NCBI GenBank assembly: GCA_948099385.1
Contig: CANUEZ040000196.1
Coordinates: 3,083,001-3,147,000 of the forward strand
Length of the DNA stretch: 64,000 nt
Reading direction: 5' to 3'
Source of the DNA: Fasciola hepatica
Taxonomy: Eukaryota > Platyhelminthes > Trematoda > Plagiorchiida > Fasciolidae
This document shows positions 40,601-54,167 of this stretch, piece after piece (within the stretch, counting starts at the first letter, position 1; every line of letters begins with the position of its first letter). Made by a program: the position numbers and the translations under genes. Below the pieces are notes generated by a model. It saw only the letters and a list, made by a program, of their open reading frames with translations. It was not told the DNA's origin and ran no database searches.

Positions 40601-43600
40601 ATTCTCGCACACCGATCCAATCCTATGTTCCATTACTTCTCTATTTATGGGCCTATGTAAAACCAAGGCATTCCCTTATGAACAATCCACACAGATTGCT
40701 CATACAATGCAATAGAGCAGTAGCAGAGTAGATTTGTATAATATGATTCTCCATGCAGCTTGAACACTGAACTGACCATTGAAAATTATGGAAGCACTGT
40801 ACAGCTGTTTGATCCGCTAAGGGAATCATGAGCATTGCACATGGACAGATCCCACACGGGGACAGGAACAAGGGTTGGGGTGAACGAATGTCAGTCGAAC
40901 ACCCAAACCACAAGGCTATCCGATATGGGTCTCAACGCTTTGTTCAACATATACACTACATGATATAGCACAATCCCCAAATTGGCTTCGGCTTTCGCTT
41001 TCGCTTTGAACGGTAACAACCAAATTCTCGCACACCAATCCAATCCTATGTTCCATCACTTCTCTATTTATGGGCCTAAGTAAAACCAAGGCATTCCCTT
41101 ATGAACAATCCACACAGATTGCTCATACAATGCAATAGAGCAGTAGCAGAGTAGATTTGTATAATATGATTCTCCATGCAGCTTGACCACGGAACTGACC
41201 ATTGAAAATTATGGAAGCACTGTACAGCTGTTTGATCCGCTAAGGGAATCATGAGCATTGCATGTGGACAGATCCCACTCGGAGACACGAACAAGGATTG
41301 GGGTGAACGATTGTCAGTCGAACACCCAAACCACAAGGCTATCCGATATGGGTCTCAACGCTTTGTTCAACATATACAATACATGATATAGCACAATCCC
41401 CAAATCGCCTTCGGCTTTCGCTTTCGCTTTGAACGGTAACAACCAAATTCTCGCACACCGATCCAATCCTATGTTCCATTACTTCTCTATTTATGGGCCC
41501 AAGGAAAACCAAGGCATTCCCTTATGAACAATCCACACAGATTGCTCATACAATGCAATAGAGCAGTAGCAGAGTAGATTTGTATAATATGATTCTCCAT
41601 GCAGCTTGAACACTGAACTGACCATTGGCAATTATGGAAGCACTGTACAGCTGTTTGATCCGCTAAGGGAATCATGAGCATTGCACATGGACAGAGCCCA
41701 CTCGGAGACACGAACAAGGGTTGGGGTGAACGAATGTCAGTCGAACACCCAAACCACAAGGCTATCCGTTATCGGTCTCAACGCTTTGTTCAACATATAC
41801 AATACATGATATAGCACAATCCCCAAATTGGCTTCGGCTTTCGCTTTGGCTTTGAACGGTAACAACCAAATTCTCGCACACCGATCCAATCCTATGTTCC
41901 ATCACTTCTCTATTTATGGGCCTAAGTAAAACCAAGGCATTCCCTTATGAACAATCCACACAGATTGCTCATACAATGCAATAGAGCAGTAGCAGAGTAG
42001 ATTTGTATAATATGATTCTCCATGCAGCTTGAACACTGAACTGACCATTGAAAATTATGGAAGCACTGTACAGCTGTTTGATCCGCTAAGGGAATCATGA
42101 GCATTGCATGTGGACAGATCCCACTCGGAGACACGAACAAGGATTGGGGTGAACGATTGTCAGTCGAACACCCAAACCACAAGGCTATCCCATATGGGTC
42201 TCAACGCTTTGTTCAACATATACACTACATGATATAGCACAATCCCCAAATCGCCTTCGGCTTTCGCTTTCGCTTTGAACGGTAACAACCAAATTCTCGC
42301 ACACCGATCCAATCCTATGTTCCATTACTTCTCTATTTATGGGCCTATGTAAAACCAAGGCATTCCCTTATGAACAATCCACACAGATTGCTCATACAAT
42401 GCAATAGAGCAGTAGCAGAGTAGATTTGTATAATATGATTCTCCATGCAGCTTGAACACTGAACTGACCATTGGCAATTATGGAAGCACTGTACAGCTGT
42501 TTGATCCGCTAAGGGTATCATGAGCATTGCACATGGACAGAGCCCACTCGGAGACACGAACAAGGGTTGGGGTGAACGAATGTCAGTCGAACACCCAAAC
42601 CACAAGGCTATCCGATATGGGTCTCAACGCTTTGTTCAACATATACACTACATGATATAGCACAATCCCCAAATTGGCTTCGGCTTTCGCTTTCGCTTTG
42701 AACGGTAACAACCAAATTCTCGCACACCGATCCAATCCTATGTTCCATCACTTCTCTATTTATGGGCCTATGTAAAACCAAGGCATTCCCTTATGAACAA
42801 TCCACACAGATTGCTCATACAATGCAATAGAGCAGTAGCAGAGTAGATTTGTATAATATGATTCTCCATGCAGCTTGAACACTGAACTGACCATTGAAAA
42901 TTATGGAAGCACTGTACAGCTGTTTGATCCGCTAAGGGAATCATGAGCATTGCACATGGACAGAACCCTCTCGGAGACACGAACAAGGGTTGGGGTGAAC
43001 GAATGTCAGTCGAACACCCAAACCACAAGGCTATCCGATATGGGTCTCAACGATTTGTTCATCATATGCACTACAAGATATAGCACAATCCCCAAATTGG
43101 CTTCGGCTTTCGCTTTCGCTTTGAACGGTAACAACCAAATTCTCGCACACCGATCCAATCCTATGTTCCATCACTTCTCTATTTATGGGCCTAAGTAAAA
43201 CCAAGGCATTCCCTTATGAACAATCCACACAGATTGCTCATACAATGCAATAGAGCAGTAGCAGAGTAGATTTGTATAATATGATTCTCCATGCAGCTTG
43301 AACACTGAACTGACCATTGAAAATTATGGAAGCACAGTACAGCTGTTTGATCCGCTAAGGGAATCATGAGCATTGCATGTGGACAGATCCCACTCGGAGA
43401 CACGAACAAGGATTGGGGTGAACGATTGTCAGTCGAACACCCAAACCACAAGGCTATCCGATATGGGTCTCAACGCTTTGTTCAACATATACACTACATG
43501 ATATAGCACAATCCCCAAATCGCCTTCGGCTTTCGCTTTCGCTTTGAACGGTAACAACCAAATTCTCGCACACCGATCCAATCCTATGTTCCATTACTTC

Positions 43601-44849
43601 TCTATTTATGGGCCCAAGGAAAACCAAGGCATTCCCTTATGAACAATCCACACAGATTGCTCATACAATGCAATAGAGCAGTAGCAGAGTAGATTTGTAT
43701 AATATGATTCTCCATGCAGCTTGAACACTGAACTGACCATTGGCAATTATGGAAGCACTGTACAGCTGTTTGATCAGCTAAGGGAATCATGAGCATTGCA
43801 CATGGACAGAGCCCACTCGGAGACACGAACAAGGGTTGGGGTGAACGAATGTCAGTCGAACACCCAAACCACAAGGCTATCCGATATGGGTCTCAACGCT
43901 TTGTTCAACATATACACTACATGATATAGCACAATCCCCAAATTGGCTTCGGCTTTCGCTTTCGCTTTGAACGGTAACAACCAAATTCTCGCACACCGAT
44001 CCAATCCTATGTTCCATTACTTCTCTATTTATGGGCCTATGTAAAACCAAGGCATTCCCTTATGAACAATCCACACAGATTGCTCATACAATGCAATAGA
44101 GCAGTAGCAGAGTAGATTTGTATAATATGATTCTCCATGCAGCTTGAACACTGAACTGACCATTGAAAATTATGGAAGCACTGTACAGCTGTTTGATCCG
44201 CTAAGGGAATCATGAGCATTGCATGTGGACAGATCCCACTCGGAGACACGAACAAGGATTGGGGTGAACGATTGTCAGTCGAACACCCAAACCACAAGGC
44301 TATCCGATATGGGTCTCAACGCTTTGTTCAACATATACACTACATGATATAGCACAATCCCCAAATCGCCTTCGGCTTTCGCTTTCGCTTTGAACGGTAA
44401 CAACCAAATTCTCGCACACCGATCCAATCCTATGTTCCATTAATTCTCTATTTATGGGCCCAAGGAAAACCAAGGCTTTCCAATAGGAACAATCCACACA
44501 GATTGCTCATACAATGCAATAGAGCAGTGGCAGAGTAGATTTGTATAATATGATTCTCCATGCAGCTTGAACACTGAACTGACCATTGGCAATTATGGAA
44601 GCACTGTACAGCTGTTTGATCCGCTAAGGGAATCATGAGCATTGCACATGGACAGAGCCCACTCGGAGACACGAACAAGGGTTGGGGTGAACGAATGTCA
44701 GTCGAACACCCAAACCACAAGGCTATCCGTTATCGGTCTCAACGCTTTGTTCAACATATACAATACATGATATAGCACAATCCCCAAATTGGCTTCGGCT
44801 TTCGCTTTGGCTTTGAACGGTAACAACCAAATTCTCGCACACCGATCCA
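37655..44849. repeat. Alternating X/Y block, 2- and 3-unit spacings
   Basis: Type X monomers (GCATGTGG, GATCCC, AAGGATTGG) start at 37655, 38505, 39774, 41043, 41889, 43158 and 44004. Type Y monomers (GGGCCCAAGG with GGCAATTATGG) start at 40197, 41466, 43581 and 44427. From 39774 on, a GGCAAT monomer follows every X. From 39774 the X spacings are 1269, 846, 1269 and 846 bp. A third type (CCCACACGGGGACAGG) follows Y at 40620 and occurs in a near form at 39351. One Y (44427) carries the GGCTTTCCAATAGG head seen around 20-23 kb. Confidence 0.85.
38078..38504. repeat. 427 bp monomer, A8 allele (unit 91)
   Basis: A8 between two type X monomers. Tail is the common GAACGG form with CACCAATCC. Confidence 0.95.
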
Positions 44850-45695
44850 ATCCTATGTTCCATCACTTCTCTATTTATGGGCCTAAGTAAAACCAAGGCA
44901 TTCCCTTATGAACAATCTACACAGATTGCTCATACAATGCAATAGAGCAGTAGCAGAGAAGATTTGTATAATATGATTCTCCATGCAGCTTGAACACTGA
45001 ACTGACCATTGAAAATTATGGAAGCACTGTACAGCTGTTTGATCCGCTAAGGGAATCATGAGCATTGCACATGGACAGAGCCCACTCGGAGACACGAACA
45101 AGGGTTGGGGTGAACGGTTGTCAGTCGAACACCCAAACCACAAGGCTATCCCATATGGGTCTCAACGCTTTGTTCAACATATACACTACATGATATAGCA
45201 CAATCCCCAAATTGGCTTCGGCTTTCGCTTTGGATTTGAATGGTAACAACCAAATTCTCGCACACCGATCCAATCCTATGTTCCATCACTTCTCTATTTA
45301 TGGGCCTAAGTAAAACCAAGGCATTCCCTTATGAACAATCCACACAGATTGCTCATACAATGCAATAGAGCAGTAGCAGAGTAGATTTGTATAATATGAT
45401 TCTCCATGCAGCTTGAACACTGAACTGACCATTGAAAATTATGGAAGCACTGTACAGCTGTTTGATCCGCTAAGGGAATCATGAGCATTGCACGTGGACA
45501 GAGCCCACTCGGAGACACGAACAAGGGTTGGGGTGAACGAATGTCAGTCGAACACCCAAACCACAAGGCTATCCGATATGGGTCTCAACGCTTTGTTCAA
45601 CATATACACTACATGATATAGCACAATCCCCAAATCGCCTTCGGCTTTCGCTTTCGCTTTGAACGGTAACAACCAAGTTCTTGCACACCGATCCA
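44850..45695. repeat. Units 107-108, transition to the seven-unit repeat
   Basis: Unit 107 has AATCTACACAG, AGAAGATTT and GAACGGTTG. Unit 108 has CACGTGG and a CCAAGTTCTTGCAC tail, a tail also found in units at 46965, 49926 and 52041. Confidence 0.75.
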
Positions 45696-47810
45696 ATCCT
45701 ATGTTCCATCACTTCTCTATTTATGGGCCTAAGTAAAACCAAGGCATTCCCTTATGAACAATCCACACAGATTGCTCATACAATGCAATAGAGCAGTAGC
45801 AGAGTAGATTTGTATAATATGATTCTCCATGCAGCTTGAACACTGAACTGACCATTGAAAATTATGGAAGCACTGTACAGCTGTTTGATCCGCTAAGGGA
45901 ATCATGAGCATTGCACATGGACAGAGCCCACTCGGAGACACGAACAAGGGTTGGGGTGAACGAATGTCAGTCGAACACCCAAACCACAAGGCTATCCGAT
46001 ATGGGTCTGAACGCTTTGTTCAACATATACAATACATGATATAGCACAATCCCCAAATTGGCTTCGGCTTTCGCTTTCGCTTTGAATGGTAACAACCAAA
46101 TTCTCGCACACCGATCCAATCCTATGTTCCATCAATTCTCTATTTATGGGCCCAATTAGAACCAAGGCATTCCCTTATGAACAATCCACACAGATTGCTC
46201 ATACAATGCAATAGAGCAGTAGCAGAGAAGATTTGTATAATATGATTCTCCATGCAGCTTGAACACTGAACTGACCATTGAAAATTATGGAAGCACTGTA
46301 CAGCTGTTTGATCCGCTAAGGGAATCATGAGCATTGCACATGGACAGAGCCCACTCGGAGACACGAACAAGGATTGGGGTGAACGATTGTCAGTCGAACA
46401 CCCAAACCACAAGGCTATCCGATATGGGTCTCAACGCTTTGTTCAACATATACACTACATGATATGGCACAATCCCCAAATCGCCTTCGGCTTTCGCTTT
46501 CGCTTTGAACGGTAACAACCAAATTCTCGCACACCGATCCAATCCTATGTTCCATTACTTCTCTATTTATGGGCCCAAGGAAAACCAAGGCATTCCCTTA
46601 TGAACAATCCACACAGATTGCTCATACAATGCAATAGAGCAGTAGCAGAGTAGATTTGTATAATATGATTCTCCATGCAGCTTGAACACTGAACTGACCA
46701 TTGGCAATTATGGAAGCACTGTACAGCTGTTTGATCCGCTAAGGGAATCATGAGCATTGCACATGGACAGAGCCCACTCGGAGACACGAACAGGGGTTGG
46801 GGTGAACGAATGTCAGTCGAACACCCAAACCACAAGGCTATCCGATATGGGTCTGAACGCTTTGTTCAACATATACACTACATGATATAGCACAATCCCC
46901 AAATTGGCTTCGGCTTTCGCTTTGGCTTTGAACGGTAACAACCAAATTCTCGCACACCGATCCAATCCTATGTTCCATCAATTCTCTATTTATGGGCCTA
47001 AGTAAAACCAAGGCATTCCCTTATGAACAATCTACACAGATTGCTCATACAATGCAATAGAGCAGTAGCAGAGAAGATTTGTATAATATGATTCTCCATG
47101 CAGCTTGAACACTGAACTGACCATTGAAAATTATGGAAGCACTGTACAGCTGTATGATCCGCTAAGGGAATCATGAGCATTGCACATGGACAGAGCCCAC
47201 TCGGAGACACGAACAAGGGTTGGGGTGAACGAATGTCAGTCGAACACCCAAACCACAAGCCTATCCCATATGGGTCTCAACGCTTTGTTCAACATATACA
47301 CTACATGATATAGCACAATCCCCAAATTGGCTTCGGCTTTCGCTTTCGCTTTGAACGGTAACAACCAAGTTCTTGCACACCGATCCAATCCTATGTTCCA
47401 TCACCTCTCTATTTATGGGCCTAAGTAAAACCGAGGCATTCCCTTATGAACAATCCACACAGATTGCTCATACAATGCAATAGAGCAGTAGCAGAGTAGA
47501 TTTGTATAATATGATTCTCCATGCAGCTTGAACACTGAACTGACCATTGAAAATTATGGAAGCACTGTACAGCTGTTTGATCCGCTAAGGGAATCATGAG
47601 CATTGCACATGGACAGAGCCCACTCGGAGACACGAACAAGGGTTGGGGTGAACGAATGTCAGTCGAACACCCAAACCACAAGGCTAACCCATATGGGTCT
47701 CAACGCTTTGTTCAACATATACACTACATGATATAGCACAATCCCCAAATTGGCTTCGGCTTTCGCTTTCGCTTTGAATGGTAACAACCAAATTCTCGCA
47801 CACCGATCCA
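45696..47810. repeat. Five-unit block, copy 1 (units 109-113)
   Basis: Order of markers: GTCTGAACG with CATCAATTCTC; CCCAATTAGAACC with AAGGATTGG and ATATGGCAC; GGCAATTATGG with ACAGGGGTTGG; CTACACAG with AGAAGATTT and AAGCCTATCC; CACCTCTC with AACCGAGGC and GGCTAACCC. The same order recurs at 48657-50771, seven units (2961 bp) away. Confidence 0.88.
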
Positions 47811-48656
47811 ATCCTATGTTCCATCACTTCTCTATTTATGGGCCTAAGTAAAACCAAGGCATTCCTTTATGAACAATCCACACAGATTGCTCATACAATG
47901 CAATAGAGCAGTAGCAGAGAAGATTTGTATAATATGATTCTCCATGCAGCTTGAACACTGAACTGACCATTGAAAATTATGGAAGCACTGTACAGCTGTT
48001 TGATCCGCTAAGGGAATCATGAGCATTGCACATGGACAGAGCCCACTCGGAGACACGAACAAGGGTTGGGGTGAACGAATGTCAGTCGAACACCCAAACC
48101 ACAAGGCTATCCGATATGGGTCTGAACGCTTTGTTCAACATATACAATACATGATATAGCACAATCCCCAAATTGGCTTCGGCTTTCGCTTTCGCTTTGA
48201 ATGGTAACAACCAAATTCTCGCACACCGATCCAATCCTATGTTCCATCAATTCTCTATTTATGGGCCCAATTAGAACCAAGGCATTCCCTTATGAACAAT
48301 CCACACAGATTGCTCATACAATGCAATAGAGCAGTAGCAGAGTAGATTTGTATAATATGATTCTCCATGCAGCTTGAACACTGAACTGACCATTGAAAAT
48401 TATGGAAGCACTGTACAGCTGTTTGATCCGCTAAGGGAATCATGAGCATTGCACATGGACAGAGCCCACTCGGAGACACGAACAAGGATTGGGGTGAACG
48501 ATTGTCAGTCGAACACCCAAACCACAAGGCTATCCGATATGGGTCTCAACGCTTTGTTCAACATATACACTACATGATATGGCACAATCCCCAAATCGCC
48601 TTCGGCTTTCGCTTTCGCTTTGAACGGTAACAACCAAATTCTCGCACACCGATCCA
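47811..48656. repeat. Dimer duplicating the start of the five-unit block
   Basis: Units 114-115 repeat units 109-110 in order (GTCTGAACG unit, then CCCAATTAGAACC unit with ATATGGCAC). They are followed at once by the same pair again (units 116-117). Confidence 0.85.
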
Positions 48657-50771
48657 ATCCTATGTTCCATTACTTCTCTATTTATGGGCCTAAGTAAAAC
48701 CAAGGCATTCCCTTATGAACAATCCACACAGATTGCTCATACAATGCAATAGAGCAGTAGCAGAGTAGATTTGTATAATATGATTCTCCATGCAGCTTGA
48801 ACACTGAACTGACCATTGAAAATTATGGAAGCACTGTACAGCTGTTTGATCCGCTAAGGGAATCATGAGCATTGCACATGGACAGAGCCCACTCGGAGAC
48901 ACGAACAAGGGTTGGGGTGAACGAATGTCAGTCGAACACCCAAACCACAAGGCTATCCGATATGGGTCTGAACGCTTTGTTCAACATATACAATACATGA
49001 TATAGCACAATCCCCAAATTGGCTTCGGCTTTCGCTTTCGCTTTGAATGGTAACAACCAAATTCTCGCACACCGATCCAATCCTATGTTCCATCAATTCT
49101 CTATTTATGGGCCCAATTAGAACCAAGGCATTCCCTTATGAACAATCCACACAGATTGCTCATACAATGCAATAGAGCAGTAGCAGAGTAGATTTGTATA
49201 ATATGATTCTCCATGCAGCTTGAACACTGAACTGACCATTGAAAATTATGGAAGCACTGTACAGCTGTTTGATCCGCTAAGGGAATCATGAGCATTGCAC
49301 ATGGACAGAGCCCACTCGGAGACACGAACAAGGATTGGGGTGAACGATTGTCAGTCGAACACCCAAACCACAAGGCTATCCGATATGGGTCTCAACGCTT
49401 TGTTCAACATATACACTACATGATATGGCACAATCCCCAAATCGCCTTCGGCTTTCGCTTTCGCTTTGAACGGTAACAACCAAATTCTCGCACACCGATC
49501 CAATCCTATGTTCCATTACTTCTCTATTTATGGGCCCAATTAGAACCAAGGCATTCCCTTATGAACAATCCACACAGATTGCTCATACAATGCAATAGAG
49601 CAGTAGCAGAGTAGATTTGTATAATATGATTCTCCATGCAGCTTGAACACTGAACTGACCATTGGCAATTATGGAAGCACTGTACAGCTGTTTGATCCGC
49701 TAAGGGAATCATGAGCATTGCACATGGACAGAGCCCACTCGGAGACACGAACAGGGGTTGGGGTGAACGAATGTCAGTCGAACACCCAAACCACAAGGCT
49801 ATCCGATATGGGTCTCAACGCTTTGTTCAACATATACACTACATGATATAGCACAATCCCCAAATTGGCTTCGGCTTTCGCTTTGGCTTTGAACGGTAAC
49901 AACCAAATTCTCGCACACCGATCCAATCCTATGTTCCATCAATTCTCTATTTATGGGCCTAAGTAAAACCAAGGCATTCCCTTATGAACAATCTACACAG
50001 ATTGCTCATACAATGCAATAGAGCAGTAGCAGAGAAGATTTGTATAATATGATTCTCCATGCAGCTTGAACACTGAACTGACCATTGAAAATTATGGAAG
50101 CACTGTACAGCTGTTTGATCCGCTAAGGGAATCATGAGCATTGCACATGGACAGAGCCCACTCGGAGACACGAACAAGGGTTGGGGTGAACGAATGTCAG
50201 TCGAACACCCAAACCACAAGCCTATCCCATATGGGTCTCAACGCTTTGTTCAACATATACACTACATGATATAGCACAATCCCCAAATCGCCTTCGGCTT
50301 TCGCTTTCGCTTTGAACGGTAACAACCAAGTTCTTGCACACCGATCCAATCCTATGTTCCATCACCTCTCTATTTATGGGCCTAAGTAAAACCGAGGCAT
50401 TCCCTTATGAACAATCCACACAGATTGCTCATACAATGCAATAGAGCAGTAGCAGAGTAGATTTGTATAATATGATTCTCCATGCAGCTTGAACACTGAA
50501 CTGACCATTGAAAATTATGGAAGCACTGTACAGCTGTTTGATCCGCTAAGGGAATCATGAGCATTGCACATGGACAGAGCCCACTCGGAGACACGAACAA
50601 GGGTTGGGGTGAACGAATGTCAGTCGAACACCCAAACCACAAGGCTAACCCATATGGGTCTCAACGCTTTGTTCAACATATACACTACATGATATAGCAC
50701 AATCCCCAAATTGGCTTCGGCTTTCGCTTTGGCTTTGAATGGTAACAACCAAATTCTCGCACACCGATCCA
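48657..50771. repeat. Five-unit block, copy 2 (units 116-120)
   Basis: Same five monomer types in the same order as 45696-47810. Differences include AATCGCC instead of ATTGGC in the fourth unit, and AATTAGAACC instead of AAGGAAAACC at the head of the third unit (49538-49545). Confidence 0.88.
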
Positions 50772-51617
50772 ATCCTATGTTCCATCACTTCTCTATTTAT
50801 GGGCCTAAGTAAAACCAAGGCATTCCCTTATGAACAATCTACACAGATTGCTCATACAATGCAATAGAGCAGTAGCAGAGAAGATTTGTATAATATGATT
50901 CTCCATGCAGCTTGAACACTGAACTGACCATTGAAAATTATGGAAGCACTGTACAGCTGTTTGATCCGCTAAGGGAATCATGAGCATTGCACATGGACAG
51001 AGCCCACTCGGAGACACGAACAAGGGTTGGGGTGAACGAATGTCAGTCGAACACCCAAATCACAAGGCTATCCGATATGGGTCTCAACGCTTTGTTCAAC
51101 ATATACACTACATGATATAGCACAATCCCCAAATCGCCTTCGGCTTTCGCTTTCGCTTTGAATGGTAACAACCAAATTCTCACACACCGATCCAATCCTA
51201 TGTTCCATCACTTCTCTATTTATGGGCCTAAGTAAAACCAAGGCATTCCCTTATGAACAATCCACACAGATTGCTCATACAATGCAATAGAGCAGTAGCA
51301 GAGAAGATTTGTATAATATGATTCTCCATGCAGCTTGAACACTGAACTGACCATTGAAAATTATGGAAGCACTGTACAGCTGTTTGATCCGCTAAGGGAA
51401 TCATGAGCATTGCACATGGACAGAGCCCACTCGGAGACACGAACAAGGGTTGGGGTGAACGATTGTCAGTCGAACACCCAAACCAAAAGGCTATCCGATA
51501 TGGGTCTCAACGCTTTGTTCAACATATACAATACATGATATAGCACAATCCCCAAATCGCCTTCGGCTTTCGCTTTCGCTTTGAATGGTAACAACCAAAT
51601 TCTCGCACACCGATCCA

Positions 51618-52890
51618 ATCCTATGTTCCATCACTTCTCTATTTATGGGCCTAATTAGAACCAAGGCATTCCCTTATGAACAATCCACACAGATTGCTCA
51701 TACAATGCAATAGAGCAGTAGCAGAGTAGATTTGTATAATATGATTCTCCATGCAGCTTGAACACTGAACTGACCATTGGCAATTATGGAAGCACTGTAC
51801 AGCTTTTTGATCCGCTAAGGGAATCATGAGCATTGCACATGGACAGAGCCCACTCGGAGACACGAACAAGGGTTGGGGTGAACGAATGTCAGTCGAACAC
51901 CCAAACCACAAGGCTATCCGATATGGGTCTCAACGCTTTGTTCAACATATACACTACATGATATAGCACAATCCCCAAATTGGCTTCCGCTTTCGTTTTG
52001 GCTTTGGATGGTAACAACCAAATTCTCGCACACCGATCCAATCCTATGTTCCATCACTTCTCTATTTATGGGCCTAAGTAAAAAAAACCAAGGCATTCCC
52101 TTATGAACAATCCACACAGATTGCTCATACAATGCAATAGAGCAGTAGCAGAGCAGATTTGTATAATATGATTCTCCATGCAGCTTGAACACTGAACTGA
52201 CCATTGAAAATAATGGAAGCACTGTACAGCTGTTTGATCCGCTAAGGGAATCATGAGCATTGCACATGGACAGAGCCCACTCGGAGACACGAACAAGGAT
52301 TGGGGTGAACGAATGTCAGTCGAACACCCAAACCACAAGGCTATCCGATATGGGTCTCAACGCTTTGTTCAACATATACACTACATGATATAGCACAATC
52401 CCCAAATCGCCTTCGGCTTTCGCTTTCGCTTTGAACGGTAACAACCAAGTTCTTGCACACCGATCCAATCCTATGTTCCATCACTTCTCTATTTATGGGC
52501 CTAAGTAAAACCAAGGCATTCCCTTATGAACAATCCACACAGATTGCTCATACAATGCAATAGAGCAGTAGCAGAGTAGATTTGTATAATATGATTCTCC
52601 ATGCAGCTTGAACACTGAACTGACCATTGAAAATTATGGAAGCACTGTACAGCTGTTTGATCCGCTAAGGGAATCATGAGCATTGCACATGGACAGAGCC
52701 CACTCGGAGACACGAACAAGGGTTGGGGTGAACGAATGTCAGTCGAACACCCAAACCAAACGGCTATCCGATATGGGTCTCAACGCTTTGTTCAACATAT
52801 ACAATACATGATATAGCACAATCCCCAAATCGCCTTCGGCTTTCGCTTTCGCTTTGAATGGTAACAACCAAATTCTCGCACACCGATCCA
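51618..52890. repeat. 1273 bp three-unit repeat, copy 1
   Basis: Unit at 51618 has CCTAATTAGAACC, AGCTTTTTGATCC and a CCGCTTTCGTTTTGG tail, followed by an A8 unit. The same two-unit combination recurs at 52891-53740, 1273 bp later (2 x 423 + 427). Confidence 0.85.
52041..52467. repeat. 427 bp monomer, A8 allele (unit 124)
   Basis: It carries A8 with AGAGCAGATTTG and AAAATAATGG; the latter is shared with the unit at 31307. Tail is AATCGCC with CCAAGTTCTTGC. Confidence 0.95.
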
Positions 52891-53313
52891 ATCCTATGTT
52901 CCATCAATTCTCTATTTATGGGCCTAATTAGAACCAAGGCATTCCCTTATGAACAATCCACACAGATTGCTCATACAATGCAATAGAGCAGTAGCAGAGT
53001 AGATTTGTATAATATGATTCTCCATGCAGCTTGAACACTGAACTGACCATTGAAAATTATGGAAGCACTGTACAGCTTTTTGATCCGCTAAGGGAATCAT
53101 GAGCATTGCACATGGACAGAGCCCACTCGGAGACACGAACAAGGGTTGGGGTGAACGAATGTCAGTCGAACACCCAAACCACAAGGCTATCCGATATAGG
53201 TCTCAACGCTTTGTTCAACATATACACTACATGATATAGCACAATCCCCAAATTGGCTTCCGCTTTCGTTTTGGCTTTGGATGGTAACAACCAAATTCTC
53301 GCACACCGATCCA

Positions 53314-53740
53314 ATCCTATGTTCCATCACTTCTCTATTTATGGGCCTAAGTAAAAAAAACCAAGGCATTCCCTTATGAACAATCCACACAGATTGCTCA
53401 TACAATGCAATAGAGCAGTAGCAGAGTAGATTTGTATAATATGATTCTCCATGCAGCTTGAACACTGAACTGACCATTGAAAATTATGGAAGCACTGTAC
53501 AGCTGTTTGATCCGCTAAGGGAATCATGAGCATTGCACGTGGACAGAGCCCACTCGGAGACACGAACAAGGGTTGGGGTGAACGAATGTCAGTCGAACAC
53601 CCAAACCACAAGGCTAACCCATATGGGTCTCAACGATTTGTTCAACATATACAATACATGATATAGCACAATCCCCAAATTAGCTTCGGCATTCGCTTTG
53701 GCTTTGAATGGTAACAACCAAATTCTCGCACACCGATCCA
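53314..53740. repeat. 427 bp monomer, A8 allele (unit 127)
   Basis: A8, CACGTGG, GGCTAACCC and an AATTAGCTTCGGCATTCG tail not seen in other A8 units. Confidence 0.95.
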
Positions 53741-54167
53741 ATCCTATGTTCCATCAATTCTCTATTTATGGGCCTAAGTAAAAAAAACCAAGGCATTCCC
53801 TTATGAACAATCCACACAGATTGCTCATACAATGCAATAGAGCAGTAGCAGAGTAGATTTGTATAATATGATTCTCCATGCAGCTTGAACACTGAACTGA
53901 CCATTGAAAATTATGGAAGCACTGTACAGCTGTTTGATCCGCTAAGGGAATCATGAGCATTGCACATGGACAGAGCCCACTCGGAAACACGAACAAGGGT
54001 TGGGGTGAACGAATGTCAGTCGAACACCCAAACCACAAGGCTATCCGATATGGGTCTCAACGCTTTGTTCAACATATACAATACATGATATAGCACAATC
54101 CCCAAATCGCCTTCGGCTTTCGCTTTCGCTTTGAACGGTAACAACCAAATTCTTGCACACCGATCCA
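53741..54167. repeat. 427 bp monomer, A8 allele (unit 128)
   Basis: Second of two adjacent A8 units, the only such pair in the window. It has a private CTCGGAAACACG and the AATCGCC tail. Confidence 0.95.

Larger units (their letters stand above)
52891..54167. repeat. 1273 bp repeat, copy 2, with an extra A8 unit
   Basis: Units 126 and 127 repeat units 123 and 124. Unit 128 is again A8, where copy 1 has a normal A4 unit, so the block is 1277 bp. Confidence 0.85.

Noticed and set aside
46327..46515. Plus-strand 62-codon ORFs in some monomers
   Set aside because: They open only where a TAG is changed to CAG, GAG or TGG (GATACAG, GATAGAG, GATATGG). They end at the TAA after the hexamer run and show no other sign of coding.
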